Positions 53,217 to 64,000 of a stretch of DNA of 64,000 nt are shown piece after piece. Position 1 is the first letter of the stretch. Each line of letters starts with the position of its first letter. The stretch is from positions 16,054,721-16,118,720 of the forward strand of contig NW_025062479.1 in assembly GCF_000002995.4 (NCBI RefSeq), read 5' to 3'. Source of the stretch: Brugia malayi. Lineage: Eukaryota > Nematoda > Chromadorea > Rhabditida > Onchocercidae. Made by a program: the position numbers and the translations under genes. Below the pieces are notes generated by a model, which was not told the DNA's origin, searched no databases, and saw only the letters and a list, made by a program, of their open reading frames with translations.

Positions 53217-56200
53217 ATGAGTGGAGCAGTACGGTGGAAGAAAGATGCAATCAGCGATAACCTCATGTTAGATGACATTGATCAGTCGGTACATGTCATC
53301 AACCAGGCCACAAATGCATCTGTTCTCACGGATGAAGCAGTTGGTTACGGTAGGTAGGTTAATTAGGTACATTTCTAGGATGAACTGCTAATTTCTTTCA
53401 GTTATTAGAAATTCAGAAAAAAAACTTAGAGCAGAAATTTTAACCAACCACCCATTTCACCGAATCCGTCCAGTAATCATTATAACTTAACAGATTTCTT
53501 TCAGTAGTAATTTTTGTGTATTATAAAAGATATGGCATTGAAGAAGATTGCTATGAAATTTCTAGCTTGCGAAGAATAGTTGATAATGTTTGATAGCAAA
53601 AACATTCGAATATTTTGAATATGAATACCTGATTTTGTTATTTATAACATTTCATAATATCCACAGATTTTACTGAAAAATGCAGAAGCTATAAAATTTT
53701 TCGTGAAAGTTGAAAATAGTGTCATAAGATGATTTGTAGGAAAATTCAAAGTTTAATTGATGAAGGGAAAAAACCATTAATAAGCAATGGCAATTAATAG
53801 TCAATATGAATTAGAATATATTTATTAGTAAAATAAATGAAAAGTTTTTTAGTTTCAGTTGAAATCGCAGCAACTTCAGAAAAATGCTTTTAAAAACTCC
53901 ATTAATAAACAGTATATGTCGAATAGTTGTAGATCTAGAAAATATAATTAGATAAATCCTTTTTTTTTGATAGGAATGAAAGCGATAAAGATATATTTTG
54001 TGTTGAGTAACAGTAGCTGAACGATTATTACATTATCAAGTGACAATAAATGATCAATAAATACTAATAGATATTGTTTCCATATCAAAAAAAAAAAAAG
54101 TGTATTGCTTTGGTGGTCGTTCCAAGCAATATTTATTGAACAGTTCGGAAGCCGATCGCGCCGTTCCACCACTAATATTTTACATATCAATTGAACATAA
54201 ATCACCAATGATATTCTGTGTCCAAGAAAGTGAATGAATGAATAAAAATCTTCCTAAAGGAGAAATACTACCAAGCAAGCAACCGGTCACCGATCGTTAT
54301 GTGTAAGCAGGCAAGCATCTTACAGCACCAATACAAAATATCGCCACCTAATATTTTTTTTTTCTTGAATGTTACCAATGCTTTCTTCTAATTCGGAAAA
54401 TATTTTTTTTTTTAGTTAGACATTTTCAATCAAAATTCTAAGGATATGGGTTGAAATTTAAAATACACTGCTAGAATTACATAATCTGAATTGAAGTGAC
54501 ATTTAATGAACTGATACTTGAATTAAAAGAATTCATCAAGGCCATAAATGAATGCATGACTATAAATCATCTTTGTTTACTTAAAAGTTCCCAAACAAAT
54601 CTTTGATTACACCTCTTATTTTCAGCATTCCTAGCTTAATTACTGAGAACTTCAATTAAGAGCTGAAAGTAATTTTCACATCAAAACTGTTACAACCGAA
54701 GTTCCCAAGCAAAGGAAAATGATTTTGCCATGCAAATAAAATATGCCCCAAATTATTTGATTTATTTAAATATCATTTAAAGCTCCAGTGATTCTAAACT
54801 TCGACAATAAATTCTTAATGCAATAATTTTCGCAAATATTTTTGTAAATATTTTTGATCAGTAAAAAAAAAGCACATCTAAAATATAACACTTTGAAAAG
54901 AGTCATCTGAAAAAAGACTTTTGTGACACAAAAAATTGATATAATAATTAATCATAATAGCAATATCCATATAGCATTGAAACATTACAAAATATCCATT
55001 ATCTCGTGCAAATGATAAAGTGATTTGCAATTATACTTATAACTTTTAGTATAACTGTACTGGTAATAAAAGATATAAAAAAAAAAGATAAATTAACAAT
55101 GCCATGAAAACAAGTGTATCTAATAATTGCAATACACTTAATGTAATGGTAAATCATATTACTATAACAGTATCACAATAATATTAATTCATAATGATAA
55201 GGTGATGACCCCTTTTGAAAGTCCTACCCCCTGTGGTATTTTCACACACATTACGAATGGAACCACTTGCTGCGTCTGCATTACATTACTCTGTGAAAGT
55301 GATACATTGTTCAATTGTGCAATAAGATGGATTCATATCCTCTTAACTTTATTGTTCAGGTACATCCATCACTACAAAGCAAATATTTGAACAATATCAA
55401 ACAATAGCATATCTGCACTTGTCATCTGATTGATGGGAATAATTTTTGGGCGGCTAAATAAAGCTTAAAAACAATAAATCATTTGATTGTTGCTTAGAAA
55501 TCAAAGATGATAACTGTTCCGAGAAATTAAATTCCATCATGAATTGTTGTTACAAATGTTAAATTTTAGAAAAATTTTAAACATTTGTTGCTATTTTCAT
55601 TTTATTTTAAGCGTCACTTTTTGAAGAACTCTAGCATCACCGCTATCTAAACGAATTTAAATAAAAAGAAGGAAGATTCTGAAGAAAAAGAATAAATTTC
55701 AGTTGATTGAAAAATAAATAAAGGTAAAGCATGCGTCTAAAATTTTTTGCAAAATCAGTAAGTGGAAATTAGGAATTATATTATAGAAGTTCAACGAAGA
55801 ATCTGTGCATACATGAGTTTGAACCATTCCTTTATTTTTTCTTCCAAAAAACTGTAAATCAAAAATTAAATGTAAAAAATCTTAGTTAATTAACATGATG
55901 TTCGAGAATATTGCACAAGAATTCGCCGTTTTTAAAATATGGCTTTATGATTCATGGATTGAAAATTAGAAGTAAGTAATTTCTTGAAGTCGAAAAGTGC
56001 AACTATTGATGATAATATCATTTAAACTAAGTTCATATTTATTTGAAACTTTTAAAAGGTAGTTTATTAATAACCACTTAATCTGATGAAATGTGTTCAA
56101 AAGTTACGCTTATATTTAGTTAGCATTTCTAGGTCATAGTAGTGTCGTCATGTCTGCAAAATGAAATTTCTGTCTCTTCAATAAGCAAACTCATTTCAAT

Positions 56201-59200
56201 TTGTATGACCACTTTTTTTATAAATCAATTTTACCGGAATGACTGTATAGTTTGAGCGATATAGAAAAATATATAATAACTTGCTCTGTCATTATAATGT
56301 GGTTATCATTATAATGTGGTTAAAACTTGTTCACATAAAATCAAGGGAACTTTCGAAGAAGTGTAGGTGTGAGATGGATTTGCTAGTTTGTCCTCAGTTT
56401 CCAGCAGTGAAGTGAAATGGGACATTCATTAAATTATAGTAGGACTTTAGTAAAAGTTTTCTTGATGTAATACTTATATCCACTAACTACTACATATTAT
56501 AATCATTCCACAATTACATCTATGAAATTAATTCCACAATGAAAAACTGTAAAATAATGAGAAATATCAAAAAAGAGACATAGTAAAAGAAAAAGAAACT
56601 GGAAAAGTATGATGGGAATACAGTATCTTAATCCTTTCTCGAAATATTTCATATCTGCTGTGAAATTAATGAGATGTTATGTTAATTCCGAAATGCTTAA
56701 TTTTGCTTGCATATTTTAACACTGATTTAATCAATTAAAAGAATTATTTCATTGTTATGAGCTAAAATGATGAAATATACCTTTAATAATGAGTACGGAG
56801 AAGGAAAGGAGAGGAAGAACACTGTAGAAAACAACTGATGAAATAGCAATGAAATAAAATTATTTTATAGATGCACAGCAAAAAGGAATTTAAAAGGTTA
56901 AGCAGAATAATGGAATTGAAACGTTATTGGGAACAGAAATGCCAGTTGTTTCTGGTAAAACAAAAAGGTATGAAATTTTTAAATTTAAATTCCATGGAAT
57001 TAAGTTTAAGAAACCAACAGAATTTGACACATCGAATTCTTTATAATTCTTCCTGCCTTATTTAAATGATGAATCATAATGAATAACATTAATCTGCCAA
57101 CGAACTAATAAGACCTTTGCAAGTAGAAACAATGATTTTTTTTACTGCTATCATTAGAATGATCAATTTATGCTATTACTAGTTCAACTCAAAATGAATC
57201 GAATATTTACTTTTTATAAAAGAAAATAATGTTATTGTAGAAATAACAACTTATCACTGACGTTGTCAACGCGATTGCCCAAATGATAAAAAGCAAGATG
57301 ATAACGATAACGGTTATTATCACTATAATTTAAATTGTAAGTATGCTGAGGCTCAAAAGTATTCATGCATGTATGAATGTATTTGTAATAAGTATCAGTA
57401 GGTAGCATTTTTCATAATAGGAAAACTCTAATGGTTTGAATTCGTTCTTTTCATGCAAGGTGATGATGCTGACAAGTTCGTGACAGCTATTTAGTATCCA
57501 CTGCAAACGAATTACATTAATTGAACTGAAAACACATAAATCGCAAAATGTTCATGGTAATAGCTATAGTGATAAGTGAATTATCAGTTACTGTTAAAGA
57601 TGATTGTCCACAAAATTTTCGAATAAGAACAAGGAGCGACATGACAACAGTTAATTGTTTTTTTTTGAGTGATATCAAAGGCTGTTTAAAAGACATCGTT
57701 TTTCATTAAAAATATATAGCAAATTGAAAACATCACAACATGCGACACAGATCAAGCATAGCTTTAGTTCCACTGCTGAATTAAAGGAGGATGGAATAGG
57801 AAGAAAGGTATTTAAAAGAAACAAAAAACATCAGGTGAAGCTTTAAGAAGTAAGAAATAGAAAATAAAGAAGTTTTCACTTTCTCGAATAAAATTTAGGA
57901 AAATGAATTGAAGAAATTTATTTACAAAGCATAAATAATGTATTTGAAACAGACGCTACAAGCTAAGATCCTTAGCAGAAACGAACTAAGAGTTGCAATT
58001 CCGGAACCCCCGAGCTTCATTCCGTATTCTCCTCCCATCTCCTTTAGAAAATCAACATTACTATTGTATTGTTTTCTATTGTGGAAACTTCTTTCCCTCG
58101 TGTCACTTCTCCATTCCCTAACCAAACCCGTCCCTTTCTCTTCCATTCATCTTTCATTTTCAATTCATTTATATTACGGGTAGCACTCACTTCTAATTCA
58201 TTTTCAATACGATTCAATCAGCTATCTTTCATCCAATTTCCTTCCAAACTTATATTATTTATTTCGCAATATCTTCCTATGCATTCCTTTTGTTTTTTCA
58301 TTTATCACTTTTTGTCTTACACATTTCCACCAGTTCACTCCTCTTTTTTTTTTCAATTTACAATTTGAATTAGGTGTTGCCATTTGCATCTTAATTTATA
58401 TTTGCTACCTTTCTTGAATGCTATTTGTTAAAACTTAAGAAGAAAAAGAAAAGTTTCATTTCTTTCCGTCCTTCTTCCAACAACAACCTTCTTCTACAGA
58501 CATGTCGTTTTTTTTTTTTTTTTAAACAACCTTAATTTACAAAAATTTATTAAGAGAATAAAGTTCCCCGTTCTATGTTTTTCAAAATTTATGGTACAAC
58601 GGAAAAGTGTGAGCCGATTTATCATTGTAGTAATTGATGCTAATTATATAAATCAATCATAATATTATCTAACAATATAATAACCAATTAATTTAACCAA
58701 CATTTCACACTATGGAGTTTTTTCAACAAATGATTCAGGAGGAAACATGAAGCAGGTATGAATTATTTAGTCATCAGTAACTTTACAAAATATGATATCT
58801 TTGAAAATCAATTTATGGAAAACAATGATTTTTTTTTTTGAATTGAATTGAAAAATGATTCACTTGATAAGTGCTAACTACCGTACAAAATGATTCACTT
58901 CAAAACAGTTGTTTTTTCATTGCTTCAAGAAATGGGTACTAATTTAAGCTATAGAAAAAATTTGACTTTTTGTTAAAGTTTTCCTTTCAAATGAGATGTG
59001 TGTTTCATTACTATAATATAATAAATATCACTGTCAAAAAATATGTGACTTTTCTGAAATTTCTCAAAGCAATGGCTTTTTTCTCCCCATATTTCTTTCA
59101 TTCATCATTCATGCAGAAAACATTGAAAATTCAATTCACTTTTTTTTGCGATTAAAAATGTAAACAGTCATTTGTATGTATCTGTTGTTAATTAGCATGA

Positions 59201-59858
59201 TTGTTTGTTTGTATATCAATTCGAGTATAAATAATACTTTCAGTACAGACTGCTATACCTGAACCATAATTAGCTGTATTGCGCAGTTTACTGCTAGTTA
59301 ATTGCGTGATTCGTAAGAGATTCACAACCGATTACAGATCGCTGTTTCACTTTCAAAAACTGTGGACCCTATCCTAGCATGTTTCTGATTATGTTGCTGC
59401 ATGCAACTAGTATCATCAAAGTATTAGTGCGATAATTCAGCAATTACAGAATGCAATTAGCCTATGCTTGAACCTTTTCATGCTGATACTAATATTACCA
59501 TCATTTCTTATCCTAATCATGCTAATTACATCTTGTGAAATCTAAATCAATATATCTCTCAACAGGTGATCTATACAACTGTTTTGTTTACCTTTTTTGT
59601 TTCATCTGCTTATTTATCCTTTCTCCCAACTATTTCTTTTTCTCGAACCGATCCAGAAATCTTCTCCTATCAATAAATGAAGTTGAGATGCACGAGAAGG
59701 TCATGACCTCGAGTTGGGCACCAATTAACGCTACGGGAAGCCGATGCTATGCAGTACATAGTAGCAAATTACCACTTTCAATAAACAGCAATGCTCATCC
59801 AACAATTCCACCACTCTTTGATGTCATGCAATCACTCATGTCTAATCCCTGCAAATAG
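53217..59858 (+). CDS. Candidate two-exon gene for a small putative membrane protein, product unknown
   Basis: Exon 1 (53217-53349) follows an AAATTACAG acceptor at 53177 with a 39-base leader and an in-frame TGA just before the ATG. It reads MSGAVRWKKDAISDNLMLDD and ends VLTDEAVGY, with a consensus GTAGGT donor in phase 1. Exon 2 (59566-59858) follows CTCTCAACAG and is open in the matching phase for 96 residues. It begins GDLYNCFVYLFCFICLFILS (likely membrane span), then EVEMHEKVMTSSWAPINATG, and ends DVMQSLMSNPCK plus TAG. Total is 141 residues. The intron of 6.2 kb is long for this window. Exon 1 looks firmly coding; the partner exon is less sure. The T-rich membrane part could instead be a polypyrimidine tract, and a phase-1-compatible short exon near 57461 (GDDADKFVTAI, stop) is an alternative end. 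I do not recognise the family. Confidence 0.5.
53350..59565. other. Long intron or intergenic stretch
   Basis: AT-rich, with poly(A)/poly(T) runs. Short frames at 55202-55390, 56871-57065 and 57922-58183 have no phase-matched partners. The frame at 56871 follows a TTTTATAG acceptor and has a GTAAAA donor, but does not continue exon 1 in phase. Confidence 0.5.
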
Positions 59859-61950
59859 CGTGCATGCATACAAACATACACATACATGAGCATAAGGGAT
59901 AGGAAGAAGTAATTTGAGTTATTTGCAAGCAGTGGGTAATTGGCTGCTTCAAATTATCCACTGTAATTTCAAGGAAAATTTGTCAGTTCGCAAATACATC
60001 GCTGTCGAGGGTTTGATAAATAGCTTTACAAACAACAAATACCGAGAATCGAACCTATAATTATAAATAGTTTTAAAAAATGTTATTAAATTTCAAATTA
60101 ATAAGTTTACAGAAGAGAAATTGATATACTTTATTGAGGAGAGACAATTAATTGCATTGTTTTATACAAATTTTCAAAATAAACTCTTTTTAATTCCTCA
60201 AAAAATGACATCCTTTATAGATTTCTTTAATGTTTTTTCTATTTAATGTATCTCAACAATTTGTTAGATATATTATTTGAGAAAATATTCTACAAGTAAT
60301 CTCAAACACCGTAAACAATCGACAACATTATTTTGCTCTCCATTTTTTTCTCTCTTTCTCTCTTTCTTTCTTGTTTCCTCTTATTCTGTCGTAAAATTTG
60401 GCAATAAATCTAAAATTTATAGATTTTTGAGAATTTATAGTCTACAATCATCAGTGCTTTTTTCTTCTTTTCGTTTTCTTTCTTTTTTCATTCTATTATT
60501 GAATGACAACATCAGATTACGGTAAAAGGATGAAAATGCATTTGGGTATGTTGTGTCTATACGCTATTTGTCTCTTCATTCTTCTATATTCTACGGGTAA
60601 ATGAAGTAGTGAAGTTTATCAGAAGAGTTATGAGGTAGTTCTGCGATAGAGGAAAAGGCTTTTTTCAAGCTTTTTTAAAGTATCCAAAAGATTGATTTTT
60701 TTTAGTGGGAATAAGGAAATATAAGAAAAGCCTAGGAATGAGAATGAAAGTGCCTTACAAGTCCAAAGGAAAATTTAAATTTTATTAACATGTTGGACGA
60801 ATCATAGTTAAATTCTACAAATACTCTTTTGTTTTGTTTTTTCTAATTTTATTGCTATCTCCGGCTTCCTTTGAGGACCAGTATGTATTTCCATTTGATG
60901 TTAGCTACTACGGTATCCTTTTCTAGCTTTAATTCATTCATCCATTTAATAGATTCTTAGAATGATGTTATAAATTGAATATTTGAGTGATTCATTGCAT
61001 TTAAAGTCAGGGATAGAATGGGATGTGTAAGTTCAGTCTACAGAAGTTCTAACTGATAAAGAATGACATATATAAATGAACTTAATTAGTTTGAAGAAGA
61101 GTGGGAGACATGTGCTTGAATGTAATTTAGAAATTGAAGAAAAAGAAAGTAGTGGAAAATGAAAAGAAATAGGAATTTTTTATTTTACAAAAAAAAAAAA
61201 TGATACTATAAAAAAGGCTACAAAAAAGGCGGAGTGATCAGTAATTAGCTAGGAGCTCATTAATTGGTATGAAGTAAAGTTTCATTCGGTTTATTTCTCG
61301 TTCACCAAACCAATTACCAACAAATATATAATTTATCGCTAGAATAAAAAAATGGCGCAAAATTTCACGAATCTCTAGCAAATGTAATAATATTAAACTC
61401 AACTGATGTTTTTGTTTTAAGAAATAAATTAAAATTAAAAATAAAGATTATTCATCAATAATTAATTAATAATTAAACTTCGGATTGTTGTGCAAATAAA
61501 CCAAATAAAATACAAATATCATGATAAATGAATTAGTCTACATCTACCAAATAATTGCATTTCATATTCATTCATACAAAACTTGAAGTATTTGATTCAA
61601 ACTTATCACTTTGATTTAACTCAAAATGTAAGAAAAAAGAAAGATAATTGCAAATATTTTAGCAAAACTTATGCTTGAAGTAAAAAATGAGGGAACTTTT
61701 TAGCTGTCAACAGCAAAAACAACAACAACATGATCAGTTGGTATTATTTATGGAATATAGTGTAACAGCCACATCGATGAAGTGACAAACATATGTGGAG
61801 ACAAAACAGGACAGCATTGCAGCAAACGGTGTTGACAATGTGGGGTAATAATGATAATAATAGTATAGGGTGGGGCACCCGGGATTCAATGTGGCTGTAT
61901 TCATCAAGTAAAATAGGGAAAAAGGAGAAAGAAAATGTATTTGAATTATG

Positions 61951-62060
61951 ATGAATGGAATTGAATGAATGAATGGATAAGGGAATGAATGGAATTGAAT
62001 GAATGAATGAATGGATGAATGAATGAATGAGGGAATGAATGGAATTGGATGAATGAATGC
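61951..62060. repeat. TGAA/GAATG low-complexity repeat
   Basis: Imperfect tandem GAATGAATGGAATT-like units. They give artificial Ser/His/Phe-rich open frames on the minus strand. Confidence 0.9.
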
Positions 62061-62644
62061 GAGGAGTAGAATGAAATGAAATCGATTGAGATAGAAACGA
62101 AAAGGAATAATACTGAAAAAAAAAAAAAAAAGGATGAATGAAATATGAGTAGACAATACAATCCATGTGGAAGAGAGAAAATGAATAGATGAATAGTGAA
62201 ACAACACATAATTTAAATTTTACAACGAAAGTTGTCAATTCGATATACACATCAGGTCTCTATCGACCCGATGGTAATGATGAAGGACAGAAATAACAAG
62301 TTGATACATGCGCCTTCTACAGCAGTATCATTTTTCAGCGATCTCTCATTTTTATTGTGTAAACAAGACTTTTCCAAAAATCATTATTCCAATTGTTATT
62401 GCCATTGTTAATCACTTAGGCATGAAGATGTATTTATTATCAATGAAAACAAAGAATGGCCATTTAATTTATCCTACTATTATATTAATGTAAGACTGAC
62501 TAACATGGATAAATAAAGAATGAAGCCAGAAAATCATAATGTCAAATTATCAACGAGAAAGAGTGTTAAAGCACTATCTTCAAATTTTGAAACTGTTTAT
62601 ATTATTTTATTAATTTTTCGATCACACCGAAACTTTCAGTTTTG

Positions 62645-62647
<3 letters not shown>

Positions 62648-62734
<87 letters not shown>
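62648..62734. repeat. (TA)43 microsatellite
   Basis: An uninterrupted TA tract of about 87 bases, the second very long TA array in the window. Confidence 0.97.
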
Positions 62735-62738
<4 letters not shown>

Positions 62739-64000
62739 GTCTATTCTTATTTTCAGTACAGTTTCGCTTGATAGACAAAATTGTGCATGAAAAAGTTGCT
62801 TTTCTTTCTTTCTTCATTATAGCTAAATTATATTTGAAATAATCATCTATTCATTAAATATGCCATCATTATGATGAGAAGCATAACTACTTTATGTTAA
62901 ATTTTTGCAATTAACTTTAGCTTTTTTTTTCTATCTCAAGTAACGATACCATGCGACAGAATCTTTTTCACTTTCATTTTGGCATTTTCAGAGAAAGGAA
63001 TCACTCCTCTAACATAATTATTGTTGGGAAGAAAAAAAAGTTCGGCAATTCTCATCGTTTCCATTCTTCTGCGACCACTTTTTTTTTCTTTTTTAAAATT
63101 TTACTGTTTATATGTTAAAAAAAAAAAAAAAAAAACCATTCAAATACCTTTATAAGTAATTGAAGGAATTGAAAAAGAAGTCTAGCGCTCATCTTTACTG
63201 CTAGCATAAATTTCACAGATAATTTCATAAATTCGCTGAAATTGATCACAGCGAGATGAGAATCTTTTGAAATGCTAAGCAGAAACATCCCTCGTCGATG
63301 CCTAGATGTAATGGGTAATAGGTTTATTAATATTCGTGAGTGAATGAGTGTAAGTATATTATAAAGATGTGTGGTCGATAATCCGTTACTGATTGAAGTG
63401 GAAGAGTAAGTACTATGCATAGTTGTAGTTGTCAAGCCGACAAATATGTGTCACAGAAGCTCTTCATATCCTCAAAGACCCATCTGTTCCTCATTTTCAG
63501 CCCGATCTCTTAATTATATTAGCAAGTATTGTTGGAGTAGAAACGACAAAATCGCAACTTTAAAATGACTTATTTGCAATTTATGAGCGCAATTATTTTA
63601 AAATTAAGTTTATTCTAACAAAATACAAATTTGGTATAAATTTTGATTAGAAGGAAATTAAATATATATATATATATAATATATGAAATTTCAAAGATAT
63701 GATGAAAAAAGATTTTGTCCATAATAATTTTATGAATATTTATTCCAAATCTACTGCATCATTTTTTTATTGGATAATATATGATGTTCAAGAAAGAATG
63801 ATGTAAACAGTGGATGATTTAGTAGTTTATTCAGTTTAAGACATTTTAAGCATCATTGAATTCTGTTAAAAGCACAATTGATGAAGCAATAAATAATCAT
63901 AACAGGAAAACTCTGAAAGGTGGAAATACGGCTCGATGGACACATCATTTCGGATGCAATTGCTACTTTTTCTTTTCTTCTTTTCATGATTATGTTATGA

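Larger units (their letters stand above)
59859..64000. other. Right-hand non-coding region
   Basis: After the candidate gene (AATAAA at about 60179), the sequence is AT-rich with simple repeats. I see no well-supported gene. Minus-strand fragments near 63183-63236 (RIYEIICEIYASSKDER, stop, after a TTTCAG acceptor) and near 63430-63500 look weakly coding. Confidence 0.5.

Noticed and set aside
52852..53250. Minus-strand 132-residue open frame
   Set aside because: It overlaps the plus-strand coding exon at 53217-53349 in another frame and has no family motif or matching splice sites.
56871..57065. Lys-rich open frame after a TTTTATAG acceptor, with a GTAAAA donor
   Set aside because: It looks exon-like but does not fit the phase-1 donor at 53349 and has no other partner; not enough to call a gene.
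61734..62250. Overlapping minus-strand open frames of up to 168 residues rich in Phe, Ser, His and Ile
   Set aside because: They are translations of the GAATG/TGAA simple repeat and flanking purine-rich sequence; low complexity in all frames.
62642..62842. Open frame with an Ile-Tyr run near 62.7 kb
   Set aside because: It is a translation of the second TA microsatellite, with no splice context.

Overview
This is an AT-rich eukaryotic nuclear window. It has short, T-rich introns ending in TTTCAG-type acceptors. Several start codons sit just downstream of an orphan acceptor, as expected for spliced-leader trans-splicing. Together with the gene families present, this points to a nematode. The gene density and intron sizes of roughly 100-700 bp look filarial or spirurid; the species is inference. 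All gene models were joined by eye from splice phase and family similarity, with no search or RNA evidence.

Layout, left to right. (1) 436-945, + strand: the last two exons of an unrecognised gene. (2) 3433-6925, +: an 11-exon LRRC59-like leucine-rich-repeat ER membrane protein with an unusually long tail. (3) 6926-9150: a gap holding two abutting near-loopless perfect palindromes (8319-8399). (4) 9151-28831, -: a roughly 2,000-residue DOCK-D/zizimin-type guanine nucleotide exchange factor (DOCK9/10/11 group) with N-terminal DOCK region, PH, DHR1 (C2-like) and DHR2. (5) 29656-34172, +: translation elongation factor 1B (delta/beta type), divergent from the DOCK gene. Inside one intron lies a 1-kb alternative terminal exon encoding a DUF2431 (BMT5-like) methyltransferase fold plus a ferredoxin-fold anticodon-binding domain. 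It has no start codon of its own but is phase-matched to the eEF1B leucine-zipper exon. (6) 34173-50041: a 16-kb gene desert with simple repeats, two GC-elevated islands and a cluster of TGCATG motifs. (7) 50042-51592, -: a SoxB-type gene (sox-2-like) with its single coding intron just before the HMG box. (8) 53217-59858, +: a two-exon candidate gene, divergent from sox-2, encoding a small putative membrane protein I do not recognise. (9) 59859-64000: mostly non-coding, with repeats.

The strongest unusual observation is the composite eEF1B gene. One promoter and one N-terminal module appear to serve two products: a normal eEF1B exchange factor and a predicted RNA-methyltransferase/anticodon-binding-fold protein joined to the eEF1B-delta N-terminus. 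The choice would depend on splicing versus use of an internal poly(A) site. The second is the unrecognised divergent gene next to sox-2.
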